A stretch of 64,000 nt of DNA from Candidatus Cloacimonas sp. (GCA_023227825.1 JALOCJ010000002.1:124001-188000); one strand, 5' to 3'; positions 52,432-61,819 are shown, numbered from the stretch's first letter. The notes: generated from the letters alone by a model not told the origin. A program made the numbers and translations.

Positions 52432-53960
52432 TATTTCTCCTTATTTGGTTGTTGGACAGGCAGTTTTATTTCAAAAGTAGTGCCTTCGCCGAGAGAGCTT
52501 TGCAGTACTTTAATATGTCCGTTATGGTATTCTTCAATAATGCGTTTTGCCAAGCTTAAACCTAAACCCCAACCTCTGGTTTTAGTTGTAACTCCTGGTT
52601 CAAAAATGCGTTTCCAATGGCGATGAGGAATACCTTTACCTTCATCCCGGATATGAATATAAATCCAGGGTTTTTTAAGGGTAGCAGTAATAATGATATT
52701 TCCACCTTTTTGACTCATAGCGTCTACGCAGTTCTTAATCAGGTTTTCCAGTGTCCATTTAAAGAGGTCTTTATCCAAGAGAACCATTACTCCTTCAATT
52801 TTGCTGATGTAATGAATATTGATTTTATGTCCCAGGTGAGGCATTCTTTCCCGAAAATATTCTACTGTTTCAGAAATAATCTGGTCTAAATTTTGGTATT
52901 CCAGTTTAGTAATGCTACCCACTTTTCCAAAACGGGAAGCTATTGTTTTCAAATGTTCCAGGTCGGCAGTCATATATTGGACAATTTGATCTATATCACG
53001 CGCGCATCCATCGGGTGAGGGTTCTTTTAAATAATCCAGCCATCCCATTAAAGAAGTTATGGGGGTTCCAAACTGGTGAGCAGTTTCTTTGGCTAAGCTA
53101 ATCCAGAGGGTATCTTTTTCCGTTCTACTAAGCAAAAACAAGCCATAAATGCCAAAGAACACAACCATCAAAGCCAAAATCAATTCTAAAATAACAATGT
53201 AACGGATATAGGAAAGGGACTTGGGAGTGGAAAAATAAATATAGCCCAAACTATCTGCCGCATTGGAAAGAGGAATTTCATCCATCGTTTTAGTCAGCTG
53301 AGCTAGCTTTTGCTGTTCTTCTGTGGAAATTTCATAGTAATTGGCTGTTTCCGGAATGCCCACATTTCTCCAGAAGAGGGGTTGTTTATAGTGGTCAGTA
53401 ACGATAATTGAACAATCCACATTTTTAATAAACTCAGCAAAAGAAATTGGCTTACTGTAATAGGCATAACCGCTAATTCTGCCATCATCCGTTAAAGGCA
53501 TTTGCACCATTGTTTTCATCAAATTTTCCAATTTTTTCTGATTTTCAGGGGAAAGTTCCTGAAAGAGGGCATTTGTAGGCACGCCAACATTTTTCCATAA
53601 CAGGGGTTGAAAATTCTGATCGGTTATGATTACAGGAACTGGATTTTCCTGCATAAATTCGGTGCTGATATAATCCCAGAGGTCTTGTTTGAAATCCCTG
53701 GAAGTAGTGAATTGCAAATATTTGGAGCTTATTTCAGTAATTAATTGAGCATTGCGTTCCGCTTCTCTTAAATATCTATCGGTATAAGCAATATATTGTG
53801 CAAAAATGCGCGGAATAAATTCCTGTTCCTTTTTTGCTTGTTTCAGGAGAAACTGAATATAGACAGCAAAGAAAATAAAGATTGCCAAGCTGCCGAAAAT
53901 CAGGATAAACCGCAGACGATTGAACAGATTAGTGTTCTTTGGTTCTTTCCCAGTGAGCAT
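52431..53960 (-). CDS. Membrane sensor histidine kinase with duplicated sensor module
   Basis: About 509 residues from the ATG at 53960; a 53984 ATG and a 54020 TTG are alternatives, all inside mazG. A first membrane helix (FILIFGSLAIFIFFAVYI) is followed by two tandem copies of a roughly 75-residue module (IITDQNFQPLLWKNVGVP and IIVTDHYKQPLFWRNVGIP), a second membrane helix, an H-box with phospho-accepting His (KETAHQFGTPITSL) and an ATPase domain (LIKNCVDAM, RDEGKGIP, GWGLGLSLAKRI). No response regulator is adjacent, so it is an orphan kinase here. Signal unknown. Confidence 0.87.
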   Translation of the reverse strand: MLTGKEPKNTNLFNRLRFILIFGSLAIFIFFAVYIQFLLKQAKKEQEFIPRIFAQYIAYTDRYLREAERNAQLITEISSKYLQFTTSRDFKQDLWDYISTEFMQENPVPVIITDQNFQPLLWKNVGVPTNALFQELSPENQKKLENLMKTMVQMPLTDDGRISGYAYYSKPISFAEFIKNVDCSIIVTDHYKQPLFWRNVGIPETANYYEISTEEQQKLAQLTKTMDEIPLSNAADSLGYIYFSTPKSLSYIRYIVILELILALMVVFFGIYGLFLLSRTEKDTLWISLAKETAHQFGTPITSLMGWLDYLKEPSPDGCARDIDQIVQYMTADLEHLKTIASRFGKVGSITKLEYQNLDQIISETVEYFRERMPHLGHKINIHYISKIEGVMVLLDKDLFKWTLENLIKNCVDAMSQKGGNIIITATLKKPWIYIHIRDEGKGIPHRHWKRIFEPGVTTKTRGWGLGLSLAKRIIEEYHNGHIKVLQSSLGEGTTFEIKLPVQQPNKEK

Positions 53961-54696
53961 CAAGTTCTTCAAGACCGGCTTCATTAATGTCTTCTTTGTT
54001 TTTAAGGTAATATTCTTCAATTGTATTAAACCTACGGGTAAATTTACGAGTGCATTCCTTCAAAGCGGATTCTGCATCTATATGTAACTTTCTTGCTAGG
54101 TTCACTAAAGTAAAAATCATATCTCCGAGTTCTTCTTTAATGGTATCTTGTTCATTACTATTTAGCGCTTCGGCAAGTTCTTCTCTTTCTTCATCCAGTT
54201 TTTCCAGAACGGGTTTTATATCCTGCCAGTCAAAACCAACGGCAGCAGCTTTTTCCTGGGTTCTCTGTGCTTGTATAAGAGCCGGTAAGGATTTCGGAAT
54301 TCCTTCCAAAACACTTTTCCGTTCTGTTTTTTCTGCTTTTTTCAAGCGTTCCCAATTTTGTTTAACTTCATCGGCATCTGTCAAATGGAGGTCACCAAAA
54401 ATATGAGGATGGCGGCGGATAAGTTTGCTGACAATTTCATCCAAAACATCGTCTATATTCCATAGACCCTGTTCTCGGGAAATTTGTGCCTGCATAACAA
54501 TATGCAGCATCAGATCACCCAATTCTTCTTTCAGGGAATAGTAATCCTTATCTTCAATGGCTTCCACTACTTCATATAGTTCTTCAATGAAATTGGGAAT
54601 TAGGGACTCGCGGGTCTGTTTTAAATCCCAGGGGCAACCCTTTTCGGGGGTTCTTAAGGCAGCCACGATTGCTACCAGTTGTTCAAATTTGTTCAT
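53929..54696 (-). CDS. mazG: Nucleoside triphosphate pyrophosphohydrolase MazG
   Basis: 255 residues with two MazG domains: N-terminal GCPWDLKQTRESL ... EELYEVVEAIE ... KEELGDLMLHIV and C-terminal EEREELAEAL ... KEELGDMIFTLVNLARKL, each with the E-x-x-E/E-x-x-D metal-binding pattern. It hydrolyses noncanonical or excess NTPs to NMPs. Its start overlaps the O-antigen ligase stop by 14 nt and its end overlaps the kinase. Confidence 0.95.
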   Translation of the reverse strand: MNKFEQLVAIVAALRTPEKGCPWDLKQTRESLIPNFIEELYEVVEAIEDKDYYSLKEELGDLMLHIVMQAQISREQGLWNIDDVLDEIVSKLIRRHPHIFGDLHLTDADEVKQNWERLKKAEKTERKSVLEGIPKSLPALIQAQRTQEKAAAVGFDWQDIKPVLEKLDEEREELAEALNSNEQDTIKEELGDMIFTLVNLARKLHIDAESALKECTRKFTRRFNTIEEYYLKNKEDINEAGLEELDAHWERTKEH

Positions 54697-55891
54697 ATTG
54701 CCTCGGCATCCAATTATCGGGATGCGAAATTTCGTTTATAACAGCAAAAAGTATCCAGTAATGATGTTCCCAAATAATAGAGCTGGGTAGAATTGAAGTA
54801 GGCAGGAACATCAACAGGACAAAGAAATACATTTCGTAATAATATTTATTGGCGGGGTTCATTTTTATTGCCTTCATCAATCTGTAAAGCCACATCACAT
54901 AAAGATAGGCAAAACCCAGAAAGAAAAGAAGTCCGTAATTGGTAAGCAGTTCCATAAAGAAATTATGCGAATTGGATATACCACCTGTTTTATATATTCT
55001 ACCTGCGAGCATATAGTGTTCTACATTTCCTGCTCCCACACCCTTATAGCCGCTTTCAGCTAAAATTTCCAGATTTTGGGGAATGAGCCGAGTGCGAATT
55101 TTAATACTGCTCATTGTGAAGGACTTTGATTCCTGTCCTATACTGCCAATTTCTTCGGTAAATTTATCTTTTGTAAAAGTAACGAAGGGTTGGGCAAAGA
55201 TTATTAAACCAAGAATCAGCAAAACCATCAGCAATAAGACCATAGTTCGCATCCGTGAAGAATAGAGAAAAATAAAGGCAAACAGAAACACAAAGGAAGA
55301 AGCGATTATGGCAATTCTGGCACCTTCAATGATAACAATGCTCAAAATGATGAAATAACAGAGCAGCGAAATTAGCCCCAACAATTTACTTTTTTTAATC
55401 TCTGGTAAAAACAGAATAAAAGGAATTAAGAGATTGAAAACAGCAGCTAAATGATTAGGTCCGTAAAAAGGACCTGTGGGTACGAAAGTAGATTTATTGT
55501 AAAAAAGGGATTGCGGCAAATGCTGCCAGGTAATCATCTCCCACAATGCAACAACGATATAAGTTATAACAATAAAAAACCAGAACCAGGGAGCGCATTT
55601 TTTCACAGTGAGGTCTCTACAAAAGATGCTTACAATGATAAACAGCATCGTTTTTTTGGAAATCAATATGGAATGCACAACCGAAACCGGTTTTATAAAA
55701 GACCAATTGTAGCTGAGAAACGAATAGCTTGTCCAAGTTAATAAAAACAGAGCTGGTAGAAAGTTTACTCTATTAAAAACAATCACATCCTTATTTATTA
55801 TAGCATACAAAACACATACGCAAGTAATAAATAAAAAATACTTGTTATTCATACTCATAGCAACGGGAAAATATTCCAGCAAAAAAGACAC
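54683..55891 (-). CDS. O-antigen ligase/polymerase-family membrane protein
   Basis: 402 residues with about ten membrane segments. The Wzy_C/WaaL-type periplasmic loop region includes TGPFYGPNHLAAVFNLL and, before the last helices, GVGAGNVEHYML ... SNSHNFFMELLTNYGLL, where the conserved His of O-antigen ligases lies. It either polymerises repeat units or joins polysaccharide to lipid A; the two cannot be separated by sequence alone. A Wzz-like gene precedes it, supporting a surface polysaccharide role. Confidence 0.82.
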   Translation of the reverse strand: MSFLLEYFPVAMSMNNKYFLFITCVCVLYAIINKDVIVFNRVNFLPALFLLTWTSYSFLSYNWSFIKPVSVVHSILISKKTMLFIIVSIFCRDLTVKKCAPWFWFFIVITYIVVALWEMITWQHLPQSLFYNKSTFVPTGPFYGPNHLAAVFNLLIPFILFLPEIKKSKLLGLISLLCYFIILSIVIIEGARIAIIASSFVFLFAFIFLYSSRMRTMVLLLMVLLILGLIIFAQPFVTFTKDKFTEEIGSIGQESKSFTMSSIKIRTRLIPQNLEILAESGYKGVGAGNVEHYMLAGRIYKTGGISNSHNFFMELLTNYGLLFFLGFAYLYVMWLYRLMKAIKMNPANKYYYEMYFFVLLMFLPTSILPSSIIWEHHYWILFAVINEISHPDNWMPRQYEQI

Positions 55892-55959
55892 AAATAACAG
55901 CCCTGTTAGTAAATGTCCTAATCTGATATTATTGTAAGGAATGCTTATTGTTGCTGTGT

Positions 55960-57147
55960 TCAGGAGACCTTCTTCTTATGGAATAAAGCCGTTGTAATAG
56001 CAGTTATTTTTTCTTTGTTCTCACCCTGTAAGCTTTCTACAATTAAAGCCAGAACGCAGGATAGAATAAAAGCAGCTACAGTACTTAATACAACGGTTAA
56101 AGCTCTTTTAGGTTTAGACCTGATACCTGCCAGCTGAGGTGCATCATAAACCTCAAAAGTAGGTAGGTCTTTCACTTCTTCCAGTTTGGCAAGTTCAAAT
56201 TGAGGGTAAAGATATTCAATAATTTTCTTTTCAATTTCCAAATTTAGCATCAATTGAGCATATTGCATTGCCAAATCGGGTATTTTATCTATTTGAACTA
56301 TATATTCGGGCACCAGATCGCTACCGCTATTTTCCAAGCTCTTTATTTTTTGTTTCAGCAATTGCATTTTTTCGGCTAAAGCTATTACTGCAGGTGAATC
56401 TGAAGAGTATTGACTTAGGGCAAGGGAATGTTCAATTTCGGTTTGCATATATTCGGACACAATTTCACTATAAAGTTCCAGTTGGGCTTGCGTTTGTTGA
56501 GTAATGTCAATGGAGCGATTTGTCTTTTGAAAATCCCTTATTTGTGTAGAAAGAGAATCAACAGTTTGCAAATGATTATTTACCTGTTTTTCCAGAAATT
56601 CCCTTTTTTGGCGTCCTTTGCTCATTTTACTATGGAGAATGTATTTATTTAAAGAATCCAAATGATATTGCACAATTTGGCGGGAGAGTTCTTTATTTTT
56701 GGTTTCCGCAATGATATTTACAAGGTATGTCTTCTGGTCGTAAAAAATCTGCATTGTAGATTCGCTTAGTTGTTTAACAGCAAGTTCCATTGCTTTCAGG
56801 GTATCGGGTTCATCTATTTTGTAATAAGGAATCAGGTTAAACTTTCTAATCACTTCTTCCTGAAATTTGCGGCTTTGCATTATATAAATAAAATCCACTG
56901 CCATATCATATTTATCTGTTTGCAGAAGACCACTGCCTAAAATATCCATTATGCCTCCTCCTAAAGAACTCAATCCTCCCGATTCTGCAATAGGCATAAG
57001 AGTTGCTTTGGATTCCCAATATTGGGGAACTACCAGAGAATATATGATAGCAGCAATAGCTACAAGACAGCAGATAGTTATTACTAGATATTTGCGTTTG
57101 GCAATTACCAACATAATATCCAGTAGGCCTAATCCGTTTTTATTCAT
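55960..57147 (-). CDS. Wzz/GNVR-type polysaccharide chain-length protein
   Basis: 395 residues. An N-terminal membrane helix (about 20-40, YLVITICCLVAIAAIIYSLV), a periplasmic region with long coiled coil (about 165-300), and a C-terminal Pro-rich segment entering the second helix (PKRALTVVLSTVAAFIL near 343-365) are typical of polysaccharide co-polymerases. There is no C-terminal tyrosine-kinase domain. It sits 68 nt upstream of the O-antigen ligase/polymerase. Confidence 0.88.
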   Translation of the reverse strand: MNKNGLGLLDIMLVIAKRKYLVITICCLVAIAAIIYSLVVPQYWESKATLMPIAESGGLSSLGGGIMDILGSGLLQTDKYDMAVDFIYIMQSRKFQEEVIRKFNLIPYYKIDEPDTLKAMELAVKQLSESTMQIFYDQKTYLVNIIAETKNKELSRQIVQYHLDSLNKYILHSKMSKGRQKREFLEKQVNNHLQTVDSLSTQIRDFQKTNRSIDITQQTQAQLELYSEIVSEYMQTEIEHSLALSQYSSDSPAVIALAEKMQLLKQKIKSLENSGSDLVPEYIVQIDKIPDLAMQYAQLMLNLEIEKKIIEYLYPQFELAKLEEVKDLPTFEVYDAPQLAGIRSKPKRALTVVLSTVAAFILSCVLALIVESLQGENKEKITAITTALFHKKKVS

Positions 57148-57219
57148 TTTCCATCCTCTTGTGAGGTCTTAATAGTTGTTTGTAGGATAACGCAGAAGTG
57201 TTTCATCGTTGTTATTATA

Positions 57220-58479
57220 CTATAGTATTAAATGCAGAAAAGGTTCCAGCACGGCAGGTAGATTGATGCTTCCATCTTCTGTTTGATATGTTTCTAAAAT
57301 GGCAATCAGTAAACGCGGAGTAGCAACTCCGGAACCGTTTAAAGTATGCAAGTGTTTCACTTTTCCGGTTTTATCCTTATAACGGATATTAGCACGGCGT
57401 GCTTGAAATTCACCAAAATTACTTACTGAGCTCACTTCCAGGTATTTTCCCGTGCCAGGAGCCCAAACCTCTAAATCGTATGTTTTTTGAGAGGCGAAAG
57501 ATAAATCACCGGTACAAAGAGCCGCCACTCTATAATGCAAATTGAATGCCTGTAAAATATCTTCCGCATCGGAGAGAATTTGTTCCAGTGCCGCAGCGGA
57601 TTTTTCCGGCTCTGTAAAATGAACTAGTTCTACTTTATTGAATTGATGCAAGCGTTGCAGACCTTTTGTTTCTTTTCCATAGGAACCAGCTTCTCTTCTA
57701 AAGCAGGGAGTGTAAGCCACAAATTGTTTAGGCAGGTCTTTATAGGAAAGCACTTCATCCGCAAAAATATTAGTTACCGGAACTTCAGCAGTCGGAATCA
57801 GAAACAAATCATCCTTTTCAATCCGATACATATCTTCCTCAAGTTTTGGAAGTTGTCCTGTTCCAGTCATCGTTTTTCGGTTTACAATCACGGGAGCTAT
57901 CAGTTCGGTATAATTATGTTTCTGCAAATGATATTCCAGCATAAAATTGATAAGAGAGCGTTCAATGCGAGCTCCTTCCCCAGTATAAAGAGGAAAACCG
58001 CTACCGCTGATTTTTGCTCCCCGGGGTAAATCCAGCAGTTTATTTTGGCTTGCCAGTTCTAGATGGTCTTTGGGAGTAAAGGGAAATTGTTTCGGTTCCC
58101 CCCAAATTTTTACGATTTTATTGGAGCTTTCATCTCTGCCAACGGGAACATCAGCTTGCGGAATATTGGGAATAGTTAACAGCATTTTTTCCAGTTTTTC
58201 GTTTACAATGCTCAAATGAGCGGAGATTGCTTTAATTGCTTCCGCTGTATTGGTCATTGCTTTAAGCTCATTTTCAATGTTATCCCCGGTTTTTTTCTTT
58301 TGGGCAATGAGGGCAGAAACGCTGTTTTGATATGCCTTCAGGTTATCAAAGGCAAATTGCAGTTTGCGTCTTTGTTCATCAATTTCCAGCAGGGCATCCA
58401 AATCCGCTTTTTCATTTTTATTGTGTATTGCCTGTCTAACGAGTTCTATGTTATTACGGATAAATTTAATATCTAACAT
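57220..58479 (-). CDS. serS: Seryl-tRNA synthetase
   Basis: 419 residues. The N-terminal antiparallel coiled-coil arm (about 25-100) binds the long variable arm of tRNA-Ser. The class II core has motif 2 CFRREAGSYGKETKGLQRLH and motif 3 GSGVATPRLLIAILE. It charges tRNA-Ser and tRNA-Sec in the cytoplasm. It overlaps tpiA by 7 nt. Confidence 0.96.
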   Translation of the reverse strand: MLDIKFIRNNIELVRQAIHNKNEKADLDALLEIDEQRRKLQFAFDNLKAYQNSVSALIAQKKKTGDNIENELKAMTNTAEAIKAISAHLSIVNEKLEKMLLTIPNIPQADVPVGRDESSNKIVKIWGEPKQFPFTPKDHLELASQNKLLDLPRGAKISGSGFPLYTGEGARIERSLINFMLEYHLQKHNYTELIAPVIVNRKTMTGTGQLPKLEEDMYRIEKDDLFLIPTAEVPVTNIFADEVLSYKDLPKQFVAYTPCFRREAGSYGKETKGLQRLHQFNKVELVHFTEPEKSAAALEQILSDAEDILQAFNLHYRVAALCTGDLSFASQKTYDLEVWAPGTGKYLEVSSVSNFGEFQARRANIRYKDKTGKVKHLHTLNGSGVATPRLLIAILETYQTEDGSINLPAVLEPFLHLIL

Positions 58480-59255
58480 TCCTGTCCTTTGCTTTTCTTT
58501 CCAATTTTCACCATTTCCAGAAAATCCTCTTCCTTTAAAGAAGCGCCGCCAATTAAGCCACCGTCAATATCTTCGCAATCTAAAAGCTCTTTCATGTTAC
58601 CGGGTTTAATGCTTCCACCATAAAGAAGGGAAAGTTCTGCCGCAACTTTTTCGCTATAATTGCTTTTCAACCAGTTACGAATTAAATTATGCACTTCCTG
58701 TGCTTGGAAAGGAGTAGCAGTTTTTCCGGTTCCAATTGCCCAAACGGGTTCATAAGCCAAAATTAGTTCCTTGCCACTAACCAGTTTTATATTTTGAAGA
58801 CAACCCGATAACTGACCTAAAACTACTTCCTTTGTTTTGTTTTCTTCCCGTTGTTGCAGGGTTTCTCCGATGCAAACAAGAGGAGTTATATGGTTTTCTA
58901 AAAGCTTTAATATTTTAGTATTTACGGTTGAATCTGTCTCATTATGGTATTGACGGCATTCAGAATGCCCTACAATACAATATTTCAAGCCCAATGATGC
59001 CAACATTGATGCTGAAACCTCTCCAGTATAAGCTCCTTCAGAATGGACAGAAACATCTTGAGCAGAAACCTGCATACAGGAACCGAAAGAACCTTTCAGT
59101 GCCTCTTCCAGAAAGGGATAAGCCGGTGCAATTAAAGGTATTACTTTGTCTAATTTAAGCTTATTTAATTCAGGAATTACAGTTGCCAAAAATTCCTTTG
59201 TCTCCTGTAATCCTTTATTCATTTTCCAGTTTCCGGCTATGAAAATCTTCCGCAT
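58473..59255 (-). CDS. tpiA: Triose-phosphate isomerase
   Basis: 260 residues. All active-site elements are in place: Lys11 (GNWKMN), His97 (IVGHSECR), Glu169 (AYEPVWAIGTGK) with the flexible loop, and GGSIKPGN for phosphate binding. Converts dihydroxyacetone phosphate and glyceraldehyde-3-phosphate. First gene of a tpiA-serS pair. Confidence 0.96.
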   Translation of the reverse strand: MRKIFIAGNWKMNKGLQETKEFLATVIPELNKLKLDKVIPLIAPAYPFLEEALKGSFGSCMQVSAQDVSVHSEGAYTGEVSASMLASLGLKYCIVGHSECRQYHNETDSTVNTKILKLLENHITPLVCIGETLQQREENKTKEVVLGQLSGCLQNIKLVSGKELILAYEPVWAIGTGKTATPFQAQEVHNLIRNWLKSNYSEKVAAELSLLYGGSIKPGNMKELLDCEDIDGGLIGGASLKEEDFLEMVKIGKKSKGQEC

Positions 59256-59411
59256 TATTTTACCTCACATTACTTTGCTCATTTTTTTACAAAAGTTTTG
59301 CTCGGCATATTAGGTCAAGTATTTTTCTTTTAGCCGGAGCTTCCAATTCCGATTTTTAAGAAAAAGACGGGCAAAAAAGGTTTAATCTGTGGAGAGGATT
59401 AAAACCCGGAT

Positions 59412-59574
59412 GGTTGACCTCCTGGTCAACCAAAAAACCCGGAAGGTTGACCTCCTGGTCAACCCCCCTTTCCTATTTATTTCGTTACCGAAAAGCAAGT
59501 GGTAACGAAACACCCGGGTTGCCATTAAACGACGAGGATGTCGTTTTTCCGGAAGGTTGACCTCCTGGTCAACC
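59412..59574. repeat. GGTTGACC hairpin cluster
   Basis: Perfect GGTTGACC-TCCT-GGTCAACC hairpins at 59412-59431, 59445-59464 and 59555-59574. Between them are a perfect 9-bp stem TTCGTTACC/GGTAACGAA (59481-59509) and AAACGAC-GAGGAT-GTCGTTT (59527-59546). Confidence 0.8.
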
Positions 59575-59626
59575 CCCCTTTTTTGCTTTTTTATGACACC
59601 ACAAGCTATCTCTTTTATTCCTTATC

Positions 59627-59695
59627 ACTTCCCATATCATTCCCATATCATTCCCATATCGTTCTCATATCGCAATACGGGAAGGTTATGGGAAT
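59627..59695. repeat. 11-nt phased inverted-repeat element, copy 4
   Basis: Centre CGC (59671-59673). Left, on the other strand: ATATGAGAACG, ATATGGGAATG twice, ATATGGGAAGT. Right: AATACGGGAAG, GTTATGGGAAT. On the plus strand the left side reads as four tandem 11-mers of TTCCCATATCA type. Confidence 0.75.
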
Positions 59696-59804
59696 ATATT
59701 GATAAATATAGCGGTTAAGATAAGCAAACAATAAATTGACATAAACGGGAACATACATGAGCAAAAAAGCCGTTATTCCAATCTTGATATAGGCAACACA
59801 ATAA

Positions 59805-59837
59805 GCGAGGTATCTGCCACTTGAACAGATACCTCGC
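59805..59837 (-). terminator. Probable wrbA terminator stem
   Basis: Perfect 12-bp arms GCGAGGTATCTG (59805-59816) and CAGATACCTCGC (59826-59837) with a 9-nt loop, 24 nt past the wrbA stop. Only a weak T-rich tail (TTATTGT) follows on the minus strand. Confidence 0.55.
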
Positions 59838-59860
59838 CTTATGAAATAGTTATAAAGGTT

Positions 59861-60469
59861 CTATTGATGCATTTTTGCCACCAGGGAAGCCACATACCAA
59901 CCCTGATAACGCGCGCCTTCTAATTCGTTTTCCGAAGGCATTTTGCTGCCATCTCCAACAATTGTGGAAGCGCCATAAGGTGTTCCACCCGAAATTTCTT
60001 CCATAGTTCCCTGACCCTGAAAAGAATAGGGCAGACCTGTAATCAACATACCATGATGTAGAAGAACGGGATAAAAACCCAAAATGGTTGATTCCTGACC
60101 TCCATGTTGAGCTGAAGTAGAAGTAAAAACACTACCGATTTTGCCTATTAAAGCCCCTTTAGCCCATAAAGAACCGGTTCCGTCAATAAAGGTTTTCATT
60201 TGTGAGGGCACACTGCCAAAACGCGTGGGAAAACCGAAAATGATGGCATCCGCTTTGGTTAAATCTTCAATTTCGGCAACAGGTATGTGAGCAAATTCTT
60301 TTTTTGCTTCTGCAGCTCCGATTTTATGCAGAATTTCAGCACTAAGTGTTTCCGGAACCTGTTTGATTTCTACTTCCATTCCCTCTACCTTTCTTGCACC
60401 TTCTGCAACTGCTTCCGCCATTTTGTAGATGTGACCATAGGCAGAGTAAAAGAGGACTAATACTTTCAT
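59861..60469 (-). CDS. wrbA: NAD(P)H:quinone oxidoreductase WrbA
   Basis: 202 residues, standard WrbA length. A flavodoxin-like fold with FMN phosphate loop (YSAYGHIYKMAEA), GFPTRFGSVPSQMKTFID and the WrbA-type HGGQESTI ... GTPYGASTI segments. It reduces quinones by two electrons in the cytoplasm, limiting oxidative stress. Monocistronic, with its own terminator stem. Confidence 0.95.
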   Translation of the reverse strand: MKVLVLFYSAYGHIYKMAEAVAEGARKVEGMEVEIKQVPETLSAEILHKIGAAEAKKEFAHIPVAEIEDLTKADAIIFGFPTRFGSVPSQMKTFIDGTGSLWAKGALIGKIGSVFTSTSAQHGGQESTILGFYPVLLHHGMLITGLPYSFQGQGTMEEISGGTPYGASTIVGDGSKMPSENELEGARYQGWYVASLVAKMHQ

Positions 60470-60793
60470 TTTTAGTAAACTCCTTATTATTTAGCTTTAG
60501 GAATATATTAACTGAAAAGTTGCCTTTGGCAAGTTCAGGAATCGTGACAGGGATTATTTAGCCCAGATAAAGCGATGTTGATAGGGACTTTGGAGAATTT
60601 TTTACACTATGAACACTGAACACAAGGTGGACACCGGGAAAGTGAAAAATTATAAAATAAATACCCGGGAAAATCTGTTTTATCTGTTTATTCCGAGTTG
60701 ATAATAGGATGTCATCTTGCATATATGCTGTGAAAATTATTTTTCAGGAAAAAGTTATTAAGGTGTAAATGATTCTGGTTTTGAATTCCTTAT
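60470..60793. other. 324-nt non-coding gap
   Basis: Upstream region of wrbA. A TTGCCA (-35-like) with ATATAT about 18 nt on could be the wrbA promoter on the minus strand. An AAAATCTGTTTTATCTG fragment (about 60670-60690) is loosely related to the ATCTGTG repeats. Nothing else recognised. Confidence 0.5.
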
Positions 60794-61819
60794 TTAAAGC
60801 AGGGCTTTGAGGTCTAAAATAAAATTCTCTATATGCCTATCTGTAGTGTTAAAACTACACATCAGACGGACTTCATTATTTTCCTCATTCCAAGTGTAAA
60901 AATGATATTTGCGTTGCAGGGGTGCTATTATCTTCCGAGGCAAAACTACAAACACAGAATTTACCGCAACTTCCTGGGTAATGATTAGTTCCGGAATTTC
61001 GCTCAAACTCTCTGCCAATAATTTTGCCATTGCATTTGCAGACAGAGCATTTTTAAGATATAAATCATCCTCCAAATATGCTTGAAACTGAGCTGAAATA
61101 AAACGCATTTTACTTAAAAGCTGGCTTGCCTGCTTACGATAAAAACGCATAGAGGAAGTTAGTTCAGGACGAAAACTGATAATTGCTTCTCCACAAAGTA
61201 AACCATTTTTGGTACCTCCAAAACTTACAATATCGGCAGTAATATCTTTAGTCATTTCTTTTAAGGAACAGTTTAAAGCGGCTGCGGCATTAGCCAAACG
61301 CGCACCGTCAATATGTAAAAACATATTATGCTGATGAGCAAAATCAGCTAAGTCCTTCAATTCCCGCAAGGTGTATAAAGTTCCGTATTCTGTGCTTTGC
61401 GAAATAGAAATAATCTTTGCCTGGGAATGATGTTGATCACGATTTCCTGATAGATGTGGTGCAATAAGCATTGGAGTAAGTTTTCCAGCTGCTGTTTCTA
61501 TTGGCAGTAATCGTCCCTGGGTAAATTTTTGCACAGCACCGCATTCGTCAGTATTGATATGAGCACTTCGGGCACAAAAAATAGCATTATAGGAATGCAT
61601 AACTGACTGCAAACATAATATATTAGCTCCTGTTCCAGTAATTACAAACCAGGCATCACAATTTCCTCCGAAAAGTTCTTTAATTTGTTCTAAAACCTTC
61701 ATAGTTAAAGAATCATCTCCATAAGCCGGACAAAAACCCGTGTTAGCATTATAGATTGCTGCTAAAACCTGGGGATGTATTCCGCTGTGATTATCTGAGC
61801 CAAAACTTACTGAATCCAT
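60794..61819 (-). CDS. ltaE: Low-specificity L-threonine aldolase
   Basis: 341 residues, a fold-type I PLP enzyme. Conserved blocks are GSDNHSGIHP at the N-terminus, YGDD, ITGTGAN (cofactor phosphate), HIDGARL with Asp171, and SFGGTKNGL with PLP-binding Lys204. It splits threonine or allo-threonine to glycine and acetaldehyde. It starts directly after the stop of the YprB-like gene. Confidence 0.9.
   Translation of the reverse strand: MDSVSFGSDNHSGIHPQVLAAIYNANTGFCPAYGDDSLTMKVLEQIKELFGGNCDAWFVITGTGANILCLQSVMHSYNAIFCARSAHINTDECGAVQKFTQGRLLPIETAAGKLTPMLIAPHLSGNRDQHHSQAKIISISQSTEYGTLYTLRELKDLADFAHQHNMFLHIDGARLANAAAALNCSLKEMTKDITADIVSFGGTKNGLLCGEAIISFRPELTSSMRFYRKQASQLLSKMRFISAQFQAYLEDDLYLKNALSANAMAKLLAESLSEIPELIITQEVAVNSVFVVLPRKIIAPLQRKYHFYTWNEENNEVRLMCSFNTTDRHIENFILDLKALL

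Larger units (their letters stand above)
59256..59860. other. 605-nt non-coding gap with repeats and a terminator
   Basis: Contains three GGTTGACC hairpins, an AAACGAC/GTCGTTT hairpin, a TTCGTTACC/GGTAACGAA stem, a phased 11-nt inverted repeat and the wrbA terminator stem. No gene seen. Confidence 0.8.
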
